The notes below the pieces were generated by a model. The model did no database searches and was not told the DNA's origin. It saw nothing but the letters and a program-made list of their open reading frames with translations. Positions 24,693 through 35,390 of a DNA stretch of 64,000 bases are shown in pieces. This stretch comes from Actinomadura rupiterrae (GTDB lineage Bacteria; Actinomycetota; Actinomycetes; Streptosporangiales; Streptosporangiaceae), in NCBI RefSeq assembly GCF_024172125.1, contig NZ_JAMZEA010000001.1:962376-1026375 (forward strand). Reading direction: 5' to 3'. The position numbers and the translations under genes were made by a program. Each line of letters begins with the position of its first letter. Within the stretch, counting starts at the first letter, position 1.

Positions 24693-26450
24693 TCAGGTGA
24701 TGTCGACGATGGGCAGGCGCAGGGCGGCCGGGGCGCTCGCGGGGACGGCCGGGTTCTTCGGGCTCACCGCCGGGACGCGCTTGTAGGGGGTGCCGAGGGC
24801 CGGGCGCTGGTCGTCCTCGCCCTTGTTCGGCCACAGCGACATCGCGCGCTCGGCCTGGGCGGTGATGGTCAGCGACGGGTTCACGCCGAGGTTCGCCGAG
24901 ATCGCCGAGCCGTCCACGATGTGCAGGCCGGGGTGGCCGTAGACGCGGTGGTACGGGTCGATCACGCCGGTCTCGGCCGAGTCCCCGATCACGCAGCCGC
25001 CGAGGAAGTGCGCGGTCATCGGGATGTCGAACAGGTCGCCCCACGAGCCGCCCGCGATCCCGCCGATCTCCTCGGCCAGCTCGCGCGCGGCGGTGTGGCC
25101 CTCCGGGATCCAGGTCGGGTTCGGCTCGCCGTGTCCGGCCTCGGCGCGGACGTCCCAGCCGAGCGGGCCGCGCTTGGGCCGGAGCGTGATCGAGTTGTCC
25201 CGGGTCTGCATGACCAGGGCGATGACCGTCCGCTCCGACCAGTGCCGCACGTCGAGGAGCTGGATCAGGTCGCCCGGGCGCTTGCGCGCCTCGCGCAGGA
25301 ACTTCAGGAACCGCGGCTTGTGCTTCTCGCCGGGCCGGTCGCCGTCCACCAGCAGCGTCTGGAGCGACGCCATCAGGTTCGAGCCCTTCCCGTACCGGAC
25401 GGGCTCGATGTGCGTGTCGGACGTCGGGTGGAAGGACGAGGTGATCGCCACACCGCGGGAGAAGTCCGCGCCGGGGTGCCCGTTGCGGCGTCCCGCGCCG
25501 AGGATCGCCTCGGAGTTCGTCCGGGTGAGGTGGCCGAGCCGGTCGGACAGGCCGGGGAGGCGGCCGGTGGTCTTGAGCTTGTGCAGGAGCTTCTGCGTAC
25601 CGTACGTCCCGGCGGCGAACACGACCTGCCCGGCGGTGAGGGTCTTGCGGTCGCGGCCGAACGAGCCCGTCCGCACGATCTCCACCGAGTACCCGCCGCC
25701 GGTCAGCGGCGTGACCTGCGCGACGCGGCTGAGCGGCATGATCCGCGCACCCGCCTTCTCGGCGAGGTACAGGTAGTTCTCGGTGAGCATGTTCTTGGCG
25801 CCGTGCCGGCAGCCGACCATGCACTCGCCGCACTCGGTGCAGCCGCGCCGCTCGGGGCCCGCGCCGCCGAAGTACGGGTCGGCGGACGCGCGGCCCGGGC
25901 CGTCCCCGAAGAACACGCCGACCGGCGTCCGGACGAAGGTGTCGCCCTTGCCCATCCGCTCGGCGACGCTGCGCATCACCTTGTCGGCATCGGTGATCGT
26001 CGGGTTCTGGACGACCCCGAGCATCCGCTTCGCCTGGTCGTAGTAGGGCGCGAGCTCGGCCTGCCAGTCGGTGATGTGCGCCCACTGCCGGTCGCGGAAG
26101 AACGGCTCCGGCGGGACGTAGAGGGTGTTGGCATAGTTCAGCGACCCGCCGCCGACCCCGGCGCCCGCGAGCACCATGACCCGGCTCGCCTTGCGGCCCC
26201 GGACGAGGTGGATGCGCTGCATCCCGGTGAGCCCGAGCGCGGGCGCCCAGATGTACCGGGACACGCGCCAGTTGGTCTTCGGCAGGCCCGGGTGCCGCGA
26301 CCCGGCGCCCTTCCCGCCGCCGCTCTGGCCGGTGTCGAAGCGGCGGCCCGCCTCGATCACACCGACCTTGTAGCCCTTCTCGGTCAGCCGCAGCGCGGTC
26401 ACGCTGCCGCCGAACCCCGACCCGATGACCAGGACGTCGTAGTCGTGCAT
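24693..26450 (-). CDS. FAD-dependent GMC oxidoreductase, ChoD-like (putative cholesterol oxidase family)
   Basis: 585 aa, close to mycobacterial ChoD (about 578). N-terminal FAD-binding motif VIGSGFGGSVTALRL (about 7-21), then LAGAGVGGGSLNYANTLY. C-terminal GMC part: GGCVIGDSAETGVIDPY, HIVDGSAISANLGVNPSLT. A ferredoxin-like cysteine cluster CTECGECMVGCRHGAKN near residue 205, also typical of ChoD, may hold an iron-sulfur cluster. Members oxidise sterols or other secondary alcohols, but ChoD itself has weak evidence as a true cholesterol oxidase, so the substrate is open. It starts 18 bp after the dehydrogenase gene stop and is cotranscribed with it. In mycobacteria choD sits next to guaB3; here a dehydrogenase, a TetR, a PLD and glpD intervene. 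Confidence 0.85.
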   Translation of the reverse strand: MHDYDVLVIGSGFGGSVTALRLTEKGYKVGVIEAGRRFDTGQSGGGKGAGSRHPGLPKTNWRVSRYIWAPALGLTGMQRIHLVRGRKASRVMVLAGAGVGGGSLNYANTLYVPPEPFFRDRQWAHITDWQAELAPYYDQAKRMLGVVQNPTITDADKVMRSVAERMGKGDTFVRTPVGVFFGDGPGRASADPYFGGAGPERRGCTECGECMVGCRHGAKNMLTENYLYLAEKAGARIMPLSRVAQVTPLTGGGYSVEIVRTGSFGRDRKTLTAGQVVFAAGTYGTQKLLHKLKTTGRLPGLSDRLGHLTRTNSEAILGAGRRNGHPGADFSRGVAITSSFHPTSDTHIEPVRYGKGSNLMASLQTLLVDGDRPGEKHKPRFLKFLREARKRPGDLIQLLDVRHWSERTVIALVMQTRDNSITLRPKRGPLGWDVRAEAGHGEPNPTWIPEGHTAARELAEEIGGIAGGSWGDLFDIPMTAHFLGGCVIGDSAETGVIDPYHRVYGHPGLHIVDGSAISANLGVNPSLTITAQAERAMSLWPNKGEDDQRPALGTPYKRVPAVSPKNPAVPASAPAALRLPIVDIT

Positions 26451-26468
26451 CGCCCGCGCCCGTCCCGT

Positions 26469-28052
26469 CTACTTGATCCGGAGCTTCTTCATGACCTTGA
26501 CGCTGTTCGCCAGCAGGTCGGCGAACGTGTCGTAGCCGAGGCCGCCCGGAGGTTCGAGGTCCATCCAGTGCTGGCTGGCGACCGTCTGCGGCTCGGTGAA
26601 CTTCAGCAGGCCCTCGGAACCGTGCCGGCGGCCGACTCCGGACTGCTTGAAGCCGCCCATGGGCGCGTCGTAGGAGATGAACGCGGCGCCGTAGCCGTCG
26701 TTCACGTTCACGGTGCCGGCCTGGATGCGGGCGGCGATCCGGCGGCCGCGCGCGGTGTCCTTCGTCCAGACGGACGCGTTGAGCCCGTACGGGGTGTCGT
26801 TCGCGCGGTCGATGACCTCGTCCACGTCGGAGTACTTGTAGACCGACACGACCGGGCCGAACGTCTCGCTGGCGCACAGGTCCATGTCGGTGGTGACGCC
26901 GGTGAGGACGGTCGGCTCGTAGAACAGCGGGCCGACGTCCGGCCGCGCCTTCCCGCCCGCGAGGACCGTCGCGCCGGCCTTGACGGCCTGGTCGACATGC
27001 GCGGTGACGTTGTCGAGCTGCCGCTGGAAGGTCAGCGACCCCATGGACGCCTTGAAGTCCAGGCCGGTGCCCAGCTCCATGCCCTTGACCAGCTCGACGA
27101 AGCGCGGGACGAACCGGTCGTAGACCGCCTCGTGCACGTAGAGGCGCTCGATCGAGATGCACAGCTGCCCGGCGTTGGTGAAGCACGCCCGGACGGCGCC
27201 GCGGGCGGCGCGCTCGACGTCCGCGTCGTCCAGGACGATCATCGGGTTCTTGCCGCCGAGCTCCAGCGAGTACGACACCAGCCGCGGCGCGACGCGCTCG
27301 GCGATCGCCTTGCCGCCGCGGGTGGACCCGGTGAACGAGACGTAGTCGGCGGCGTCCAGCAGCGGATCGCCGATCTCCGCCGGGTCGCCGATCACGACCT
27401 GCCACAGGTCGCGCGGCAGGCCGAGCGAGACCAGCAGGTCCAGCACCCAGAGGCTGGACAGGCAGGTCTGGGTGTCCGGCTTGTGGATGACGGCGTTCCC
27501 GGCCAGCAGCGCCGGGACGATGTCGGACGCGCCGAGCGAGAACGGGTAGTTCCACGGCGAGATGAGCGCGACGACGCCCTTCGGGTGGCGCAGCTCCTGC
27601 ACGCGCGTGAGGCCGGGCATCGTGCTGCGGCGGCGCTGCGGCTTCAGCAGCTTCTCCGCGCGGCGGGCGTAGTGCAGCGAGCAGAGCGCGACGTCGAGGA
27701 ACTCCTCCATCGCGTGCCGCCGGGCCTTGCCGGTCTCCAGCTGGATGATGTCGAGGATCTCCGAGCGGCGCGCCACCAGCGCGTCCGGCAGGGCGAGGAA
27801 CGGCTTGACGCGGTCCCGGACGGGCAGCGCGGCCCACTCCTTCTGGACGCGCCGGGCCTTCTCGTACGCGCGCGCGACGTCGCCCGCCGTGGACAGCGGC
27901 AGAGTCGCGAGCGGCTCACCGGTGAAGGGTGTCGGGATGGTCGCCGTGGGCGAGCCCTCTCCGGACGCGATGTGCGAGGCCAGCCGGTCGATCTTCTGCT
28001 GCGGCAGCCGGTGCGCGGCCGCCCCCTGGGCGGGAACCGTCGGAGATGCCAT
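26469..28052 (-). CDS. Succinate-semialdehyde dehydrogenase (NADP+), GabD2-like
   Basis: 527 aa from the ATG at 28052 (ASPTVPAQGAAA); longer in-frame starts exist up to 28127 but add an atypical Arg-rich stretch. Aldehyde dehydrogenase superfamily with the cofactor motif FTGSTRGGKAIAER, catalytic E264 in SLELGGKNP and nucleophile C298 in NAGQLCISIERLYV, 34 residues apart as usual. The C-terminal segment (TVASQHWMDLEPPGGLGYD) is typical of the actinobacterial GabD2/succinic semialdehyde branch. Expected to oxidise a semialdehyde to the acid in the cytoplasm. First gene of a two-gene operon with the GMC oxidoreductase, so an alcohol-to-aldehyde-to-acid route is possible. Divergent from a TetR regulator that may control it. 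Confidence 0.88.
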   Translation of the reverse strand: MASPTVPAQGAAAHRLPQQKIDRLASHIASGEGSPTATIPTPFTGEPLATLPLSTAGDVARAYEKARRVQKEWAALPVRDRVKPFLALPDALVARRSEILDIIQLETGKARRHAMEEFLDVALCSLHYARRAEKLLKPQRRRSTMPGLTRVQELRHPKGVVALISPWNYPFSLGASDIVPALLAGNAVIHKPDTQTCLSSLWVLDLLVSLGLPRDLWQVVIGDPAEIGDPLLDAADYVSFTGSTRGGKAIAERVAPRLVSYSLELGGKNPMIVLDDADVERAARGAVRACFTNAGQLCISIERLYVHEAVYDRFVPRFVELVKGMELGTGLDFKASMGSLTFQRQLDNVTAHVDQAVKAGATVLAGGKARPDVGPLFYEPTVLTGVTTDMDLCASETFGPVVSVYKYSDVDEVIDRANDTPYGLNASVWTKDTARGRRIAARIQAGTVNVNDGYGAAFISYDAPMGGFKQSGVGRRHGSEGLLKFTEPQTVASQHWMDLEPPGGLGYDTFADLLANSVKVMKKLRIK

Positions 28053-28317
28053 GCCCGCCAGACTATGTCGGCGCCGCACCCGCTCGCTACCCACCAGTAA
28101 CGACTTGCTTCCCGTGAATTGCCGCACATCTCACCCCCGGACGAACGGAACGTTCCAGGACGACCGGATCGCGCATTTGCCGAGACCCGGCCCGCCCCTT
28201 CGGTGTATGCCGGATTCAGGAGGAGAGACAGGCGCGTCGCCGTCGCGCCGCCCAGGCCGTCCGCTGCCGCCCGGCCGGGGCCCTGGCGGCAGCGTGCCCG
28301 AGGAGAGGGAACCCCAC

Positions 28318-29166
28318 ATGACGTTCACAGGCGGCGCACCCGACCAGGACGACGCGTCCGACCAGCCGCGGCCCCCCGCCCCCGCCGCACGGCCCCCGTC
28401 CGCCCGCCGGGCCCCCGCACCGGCCCCCGGCACCCACCCCCAGGAGGGCGACCACACCCCCGCCGGCCAGAACCGCCGCCACGCCCCCGCCCCGGGGCGG
28501 CATGAGCCTTCGGCGAGCGGGGAGGGTCCGCCCGTTCCGCGCGAGCGGTCCGGGCGGCGGGACGGCCCCGTCCCGCCGCGTGAACGGTCCACGCGGCGCG
28601 AGAAGCGCGAGCGGACACGGGCCGCGCTGCTGGAGGCGGCCGAGCGGCTGTGGGCCGAGCACGGCATCCACGGCGCGTCCCTGGACGACGTGGCGGCCGC
28701 CGCGGGACTGACCAAGGGCGCGGTCTACTCGAACTTCGCGGGCAAGACCGACCTGCTGCTCGCCCTGCTGGAGCACTACACGCGCGAACGCATCGGAACC
28801 GGCGCCTGCGCCGAGCTCCGGGACACCAGCCGTCCGCCGGAGGAGCGGTACCAGCGCGCGGGCCTCGCCTACCGGCGCCGCCTGGAGGGCGAGCAGGCGC
28901 GCCTGACCGGGCTGCTGCTGGTCGAGTTCTGGCTCTTCGGCATGCGCGACTACGCCGCGGGCTGGCGCATCGCCGACTGGTACGCCGAGTGCCGTGACAA
29001 CCTCGCCGGCGAGCTCACCGACACAGGCGGAATCTCCCCGCGCGACCGCGCCACGCTGGCGATCGCGCTGGACGCCGGCCTGGCCTTCCAGCACCTGCTC
29101 GACCCCGACCGCGTCCCCGCCGACCTCTACGGCACCGCGATGCGCCTCATCCTCGGCGCCGACTGA
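28318..29166 (+). CDS. TetR-family regulator with long disordered N-terminal tail
   Basis: 282 aa; ATG preceded by GGAGAGGGA. Residues 1 to about 95 are Pro/Ala/Arg-rich and disordered, which is unusual because most TetR proteins start directly with the DNA-binding helices. The TetR HTH follows: RAALLEAAERLWAEHG, ASLDDVAAAAGLTKGAVYSNF, GKTDLLLALL. The C-terminal ligand/dimer domain is all helical (for example FWLFGMRDYAAGWRIADWY). Divergent from the dehydrogenase/GMC operon with 265 bp between, the standard layout for local repression. The ligand is unknown. Confidence 0.88.
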   Translation: MTFTGGAPDQDDASDQPRPPAPAARPPSARRAPAPAPGTHPQEGDHTPAGQNRRHAPAPGRHEPSASGEGPPVPRERSGRRDGPVPPRERSTRREKRERTRAALLEAAERLWAEHGIHGASLDDVAAAAGLTKGAVYSNFAGKTDLLLALLEHYTRERIGTGACAELRDTSRPPEERYQRAGLAYRRRLEGEQARLTGLLLVEFWLFGMRDYAAGWRIADWYAECRDNLAGELTDTGGISPRDRATLAIALDAGLAFQHLLDPDRVPADLYGTAMRLILGAD

Positions 29167-29175
29167 GCGGACGCG

Positions 29176-29212
29176 AACGGCCCCGGCACCGCGTCACGAT
29201 GCCGGGGCCGTT
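29176..29212. terminator. Bidirectional terminator, TetR / PLD
   Basis: A 13-bp perfect stem AACGGCCCCGGCA / TGCCGGGGCCGTT with an 11-nt loop, between convergent stops at 29166 and 29222. Confidence 0.82.
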
Positions 29213-29221
29213 CGCCGTGCG

Positions 29222-30547
29222 TCAGTAGTCGTAGTCGGACGTGCCTTCAGGGGACGTGGGGACGTTGCCCTGGGACTGGACGCCCGGCATGATCCAGAGC
29301 TTGCCGCGCGCCGCGCCGAAGACCTTGGCGAAGTTGGCGGTGTACCGGGAGTAGGCCGAGCTGTCCATGAGGGCCAGCATGGCCTCGTCGTTGTGCCGCA
29401 GCGCGTCCACCGTGTAGCTGTGGCTGCCGGTGAGGATCAGGCGGTGCCGCTTCCCGTTGTAGTACCCGTCGATCAGCAGGTACTTCGAGTGGGCCTTGTT
29501 GGCCGACGACCCGGTGAAGTAGTGCACGTTCGCGCCGCCGTGGCGTCCGGGCTTCGCCAGGGCCTTCAGGGTGCTGGAGCTGAAGGTCGCGGCGACCACC
29601 TGGACGTCGCAGCCCTGGTCGTCCAGCCGGGCCAGGGCCTGCGCGACCTCGGTCCGGCTGAAGATGCCGCTGGACAGGCGGATCTTCGTCCCGCGCCAGC
29701 ACTGCACGCGGTTCAGGACGTCCACGATCGGATCGCCGTTGGCCTTTGGGAAGAAGGAGACCGCCCGCTTACCGGACCACACCTGCCGGTAGAAGTTGCC
29801 GTTCGACCGGTGCTTGGCCAGCGCGTAGAAGTACCAGCGGTAGGCCCGGTAGAGCTTGCTGTCGACCAGCGTGTAGGCGTCGTTGTAGGTCGCGTACATG
29901 CCGCCGGTCGCGTTGCCGGACGTCTGGACGACCACGTTCCGCGAGTCGAACGTCCGCGAGAACGCGTAGAACTTGTTGTGGTTCTTGCCCCAGACGCCCT
30001 TGGCGGACGGCGCGATGCACCCGCGGTTCGCCGGGCAGAGCGTGATCCAGGACGACCGCTTCGTGCTCGTCCCGAGGTTGCGGGCCAGGTAGTTGTAGAC
30101 GCCGCGCTTCTCGCCGAGCGAGTCGTGGTCGACGACGACGCGCACCTTGACCTTGCGCTTCTTGGCCGCGACCAGTTCCTTCGCCATGCCGGGCTCGCGC
30201 AGCCGGAACACCGCGACGTCGATCTCCGACTTCGGCGGCGCGTGCCGGATCAGGCTCTTGATGTAGAGGTCGAGCGCGCCGGCCTTGCGCTTGTCCTTGC
30301 TCGGCAGGTTGAAGCGCGGCCCCTGGGTGACGTAGACCCGCCGCCGCTTGGCGCTGGACACCTCGCCCGGCGTGGCCGCCGCGAGCCGCGCCCCGACCGC
30401 ACCCGTCGCCGGATGCCCCGCGAGCAGCGGCGCGGTCCGCGCCGAAGCGGACGCACCGTCGGCGACGCTCACCGCGACCGCGACCGCCAGACCGCTCGAT
30501 ACCAGGGCGACACGCCGCAAGAGACTCCCCCGTCCCACCGAACACAT
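29222..30547 (-). CDS. Secreted phospholipase D-like protein
   Basis: 441 aa from ATG 30547. A TTG at 30520 has a much better ribosome site (GGGGGAG) and would start the signal peptide directly at RRVALVSSGLAVAV; that start may be the real one. Two PLD half-sites are seen: NHNKFYAFS followed by TSGNATGG, and AHSKYLLID followed by TGSHSYT. The second is a full HxKxxxxD. The first has Ser in place of the Asp, so one half may be catalytically altered while keeping the His nucleophile. PLD enzymes hydrolyse or transfer phosphodiesters such as phospholipid head groups. The two cysteines near the first site (CPANRGC) suggest extracytoplasmic folding. Monocistronic. Confidence 0.86.
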   Translation of the reverse strand: MCSVGRGSLLRRVALVSSGLAVAVAVSVADGASASARTAPLLAGHPATGAVGARLAAATPGEVSSAKRRRVYVTQGPRFNLPSKDKRKAGALDLYIKSLIRHAPPKSEIDVAVFRLREPGMAKELVAAKKRKVKVRVVVDHDSLGEKRGVYNYLARNLGTSTKRSSWITLCPANRGCIAPSAKGVWGKNHNKFYAFSRTFDSRNVVVQTSGNATGGMYATYNDAYTLVDSKLYRAYRWYFYALAKHRSNGNFYRQVWSGKRAVSFFPKANGDPIVDVLNRVQCWRGTKIRLSSGIFSRTEVAQALARLDDQGCDVQVVAATFSSSTLKALAKPGRHGGANVHYFTGSSANKAHSKYLLIDGYYNGKRHRLILTGSHSYTVDALRHNDEAMLALMDSSAYSRYTANFAKVFGAARGKLWIMPGVQSQGNVPTSPEGTSDYDY

Positions 30548-30646
30548 GAGATCGGGACATTACCAACGTTTCGCGCCCCGGAAAATCCCTCAGAAGCGAC
30601 AGTTTTTAGCACTCACCACCCCATTTCTCATCCATCCATGACAACA

Positions 30647-30680
30647 ACGCCCTCACCCGCCTAGCGGCAGGTGAGGGCGT
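30647..30680 (-). terminator. Terminator downstream of glpD
   Basis: An 11-bp stem ACGCCCTCACC / GGTGAGGGCGT with an inner CGC-CTA-GCG mini-hairpin. On the minus strand the sequence after the stem is TGTTGTCATGG, moderately T-rich. Confidence 0.75.
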
Positions 30681-30683
30681 GGC

Positions 30684-30722
30684 GTTCGGACGGGTGCTGC
30701 GCAGGTTCGGACGGGTGCTGCG
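30684..30722. repeat. Two copies of an 18-bp direct repeat downstream of glpD
   Basis: GTTCGGACGGGTGCTGCG occurs at 30684-30701 and 30705-30722, separated by CAG, between the glpD stop and its terminator. Confidence 0.7.
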
Positions 30723-30738
30723 TGGGGTCCAGACGCGG

Positions 30739-32478
30739 CTAGGGGGCGGTCACGGGGACGATGTCGGGGGCGCCGCGGCGGCGCGCGTCGGCCTCCTGGT
30801 CGCCTTCCTGAGTCTGCGAGTCGCGCTCGGCCTCGATGCGCTTGCGGTAGTACTCGATCTCGCGGTCGCGCTGCCGCTTGGACCAGCCGAGGACGGGCGC
30901 CAGCAGGTCGGCGGCCTCCTGGGCGGCGCCGACACCGCGGTCCCAGGTCTCGATGGAGATCCGGGTGCGGCGGGCGAGCACGTCGTTCAGGTGCCGGGCG
31001 CCCTCGTGCGTGGCGGCGTAGATGATCTCGGCGCGCAGGTAGTCGTCCGCGCCGGCCAGCGGCTCGCCGAGGTCGGGCTTCTCGGCGATCAGCCGGAGCA
31101 GGTCGTCGGTCAGCGTGCCGTAGCGGTGCAGCAGGTGCTCGATCCGGGCGACGTGCAGGCCGGAGCGGGCCGCGAGGCGGTGCCGCGCGTTCCACATCGG
31201 GACGAACCCGTCCCCGCCGACCAGCGCGACCCGGTCGGTGCAGGACTCGGCGATCTTGCCGTCCAGGCCGTGCACCACGGCGTCGATCGCGTCCTTGGCC
31301 ATCACCCGGTAGGTGGTGAACTTGCCGCCCGCCACCAGCACCAGGCCCGGCACCGGGTGCGCGACGACGTGCTCGCGCGACAGCTTGGACGTCTCGTCGG
31401 TCTCGCCGGTCAGCAGCGGCCGCAGGCCCGCGTACACGCCCTCCACGTCGTCGTGCGTGAGCGGCGTGGTCAGGACGGCGTTGACGTGGTCGAGGACGTA
31501 GTCGATGTCGGCCTTGGACGCGGCCGGGTGCGCGCGGTCCAGGTCCCAGGCGGTGTCGGTGGTGCCGATGATCCAGTGCCGTCCCCACGGGATGACGAAC
31601 AGCACGGACTTCTCGGTGCGCAGGATGATCCCGGTGGCCGAGTGGATGCGGTCCTTCGGGACGACCAGGTGGATGCCCTTGGACGCCTTGACGTGGATCT
31701 GGCCGCGCCCGCCGACCAGCTCCTGGATGTCGTCGGTCCACACGCCGGTCGCGTTCACGACCTGCTTGCCGCGGACCTCGCCGGTGGTGCCGGTCTCCAG
31801 GTCGCGGATCTTCACGCCGGTGACCCGCTCGCCCTCCCGCAGGAAGCCGGTGACCTGCGTGCGCGAGGCGATCCGCGCGCCGTACTCGGCGGCCGTGCGC
31901 AGCACCGTCATCACGTAGCGGGCGTCGTCCATCTGGGCGTCCCAGTATTGGATCGCTCCAGTGAAAGCGTCCTTGCGCAGGGACGGCGCGAGCTTCTTAG
32001 CGCCGCGCCGGGTCAGGTGCCGGTGGTGGGGAACACCTCGGGAGAGGCCCATCTGCAACGACAGCAGGTCGTAGAGCGCCACGCCCGCGCCGAAGTAGCC
32101 GCGCTCCCAGACGTGGTGCGTGGTCGGCAGCAGGAACGGCACCGGCCGCACCAGGTGCGGCGCGATCTGCTGGAGCAGCAGGCTGCGCTCGGTCAGCGCC
32201 TCCCGGACCAGCTCGAAGTTGTACTGCTCCAGGTAGCGCAGCCCGCCGTGGATGAGCTTGGACGAGCGCGACGACGTGCCCGAGGCGAAGTCCCGCGCCT
32301 CGACCACCGCCACCGACAGCCCGCGGGTCGCGGCGTCCAGCGCCGCGCCCGCGCCGACGATGCCACCGCCGACCACCACGACGTCGTACTCGTCGCGGAC
32401 CATCTCGTCCAGGGCCGCCGCGCGCTCGGCGGGCCCGAGCCGCGAGCTGCCCAGAGCGGTCACCGGTGATCCCGTCAT
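30739..32478 (-). CDS. glpD: Aerobic glycerol-3-phosphate dehydrogenase
   Basis: 579 aa from the ATG at 32478, chosen because GGGGGAGAG precedes it; a longer start at 32517 lacks a ribosome site. FAD-dependent, membrane-associated enzyme oxidising sn-glycerol 3-phosphate to dihydroxyacetone phosphate and feeding electrons to quinone. Dinucleotide motif VVVVGGGIVGAGAALDAATRG at about 33-53, then SSRSSKLIHGGLRYLE, and NATGVWTDD. The C-terminal GlpD accessory domain (about 400-540) is present with DRVALVGGDGFVPMW. The glycerol-P supply could matter for the polyol-phosphate polymer genes at 11.7-18.6 kb, but there is no operon link. Confidence 0.93.
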   Translation of the reverse strand: MTGSPVTALGSSRLGPAERAAALDEMVRDEYDVVVVGGGIVGAGAALDAATRGLSVAVVEARDFASGTSSRSSKLIHGGLRYLEQYNFELVREALTERSLLLQQIAPHLVRPVPFLLPTTHHVWERGYFGAGVALYDLLSLQMGLSRGVPHHRHLTRRGAKKLAPSLRKDAFTGAIQYWDAQMDDARYVMTVLRTAAEYGARIASRTQVTGFLREGERVTGVKIRDLETGTTGEVRGKQVVNATGVWTDDIQELVGGRGQIHVKASKGIHLVVPKDRIHSATGIILRTEKSVLFVIPWGRHWIIGTTDTAWDLDRAHPAASKADIDYVLDHVNAVLTTPLTHDDVEGVYAGLRPLLTGETDETSKLSREHVVAHPVPGLVLVAGGKFTTYRVMAKDAIDAVVHGLDGKIAESCTDRVALVGGDGFVPMWNARHRLAARSGLHVARIEHLLHRYGTLTDDLLRLIAEKPDLGEPLAGADDYLRAEIIYAATHEGARHLNDVLARRTRISIETWDRGVGAAQEAADLLAPVLGWSKRQRDREIEYYRKRIEAERDSQTQEGDQEADARRRGAPDIVPVTAP

Positions 32479-32621
32479 GGACTCTCTCCCCCTTGGTTCA
32501 CCCGTCGTCCGGAGCATTACCTACCCAACAGTAGGGAGCTCACCACCTGTGAACCACCACTTCCCCGAGTGTCAGGGGGCCCTTACCCCACCGGGGGCAC
32601 GCGCCAGGGGATCCGCCCAGG

Positions 32622-33743
32622 TCAGTGGCCGTGCGGGGCGACGACCACCTGGACGCGCTGGAAGTCCTTCAGCTCGGTGTAACCGGCCGTCGCCATGGAC
32701 CGGCGCAGGGCGCCGATGAGGTTCATGGAGCCGTCGGCCACGTGAGAAGGCCCATAGAGGATCTGCTCCAGCGTGCCGATCGTGCCGAGGTCCAGGCGGG
32801 TGCCGCGCGGGACGTCGCCGTGGTGCGCCTCGGAGCCCCAGTGGTAGCCGCGGCCCGGCGCCTCGGTGGAGCGGGCGAACGGCGAGCCGACCATGACCGC
32901 GTCGGAGCCGCAGGCGAACGCCTTGGCGATCTCCCCGGAGTTGGTCATGCCGCCGTCCGCGATGACGTGCACGTAGCGGCCGCCCGACTCGTCCATGTAG
33001 TCGCGGCGCGCGGCGGCGACGTCGGCCACCGCGGTCGCCATCGGGACGGCCACGCCGAGGACGGTCCGGGTGGTGTGCCCCGAGCCGCCGCCGAAGCCGA
33101 CCAGCACGCCCGCCGCGCCCGTCCGCATCAGGTGCAGGGCGGCGGTGTAGGTGGAGCAGCCGCCCACGATGACCGGGACGTCCAGGTCGTAGATGAACTG
33201 CTTGAGGTTCAGCGGCTCGGCGCGCCCGGACACGTGCTCGGCCGAGACCGTGGTGCCGCGGATGACGAACAGGTCCACACCCGCGTCGATCACGGCCTTG
33301 TGGAACTGCGCGGTGCGCTGCGGGGACAGCCGCGCCGCGACCGTCACGCCCGCCTCCCGGACCTCGGCGATCCGGCGGCCGATCAGCTCCTCCTTGATCG
33401 GCGCGGAGTAGATCTCCTGCAGCCGCTGGGTGGCGCGGACGTCGTCCAGCGAGGCGATCTCGGCGAGCAGCGGCTCGGGGCTCTCGTACCGGGTCCACAG
33501 CCCTTCGAGGTCGAGCACGGCCAAGCCGCCGAGGCGGCCGACCGCGATCGCCGTCGCGGGCGACACGACGCTGTCCATCGGCGCCACGACCAGCGGCATC
33601 TCGAACCGGTAGGCGTCGATCTGCCAGGCGACGCTGACCTCCTCGGGGTCGCGCGTCCGGCGGGACGGCACGATCCCGATCTCGTCGAACGCGTAGGCCC
33701 GGCGGCCGCTCTTGCCCCGGCCGATCTCCACCTCAGCAGCCAC
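32622..33743 (-). CDS. guaB3: GuaB3-family IMP dehydrogenase-related protein
   Basis: 373 aa from a GTG with AAAGGAAG upstream. TIM-barrel protein of the IMPDH/GMP reductase family without CBS domains. It opens VEIGRGKSGRRAYAFDEIGIVPSRRT, as actinobacterial GuaB3 proteins do. The loop that carries the catalytic cysteine in IMPDH (GSICTTR in the neighbouring guaB) reads GSGHTTR here, so the nucleophile is His, not Cys. Loss of the Cys is, as far as I know, usual for this actinobacterial subgroup, whose function is not established, so it is not a sign of decay. Residue SPQRTAQFHKAV and the C-terminal LRRSMATAGYTELKDFQ are intact. It lies 117 bp downstream of guaB on the same strand. Confidence 0.9.
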   Translation of the reverse strand: MAAEVEIGRGKSGRRAYAFDEIGIVPSRRTRDPEEVSVAWQIDAYRFEMPLVVAPMDSVVSPATAIAVGRLGGLAVLDLEGLWTRYESPEPLLAEIASLDDVRATQRLQEIYSAPIKEELIGRRIAEVREAGVTVAARLSPQRTAQFHKAVIDAGVDLFVIRGTTVSAEHVSGRAEPLNLKQFIYDLDVPVIVGGCSTYTAALHLMRTGAAGVLVGFGGGSGHTTRTVLGVAVPMATAVADVAAARRDYMDESGGRYVHVIADGGMTNSGEIAKAFACGSDAVMVGSPFARSTEAPGRGYHWGSEAHHGDVPRGTRLDLGTIGTLEQILYGPSHVADGSMNLIGALRRSMATAGYTELKDFQRVQVVVAPHGH

Positions 33744-33860
33744 AGCGCTTCCTTTTCCCCAGTCGTGGTGTCGCTTCGCGGCGCCCGCCGGAAGGGCGGG
33801 CGCCACGGTCTACGGCATTCCCCGCGAGACCGGAGAACACGCCCGTGAGACTACCGCCGG

Positions 33861-35390
<1,530 letters not shown>

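Noticed and set aside
32622..33743. guaB3 as a pseudogene because it lacks the catalytic Cys
   Set aside because: The frame is intact, the start is well formed, and other actinobacterial GuaB3 proteins I recall also lack the Cys.
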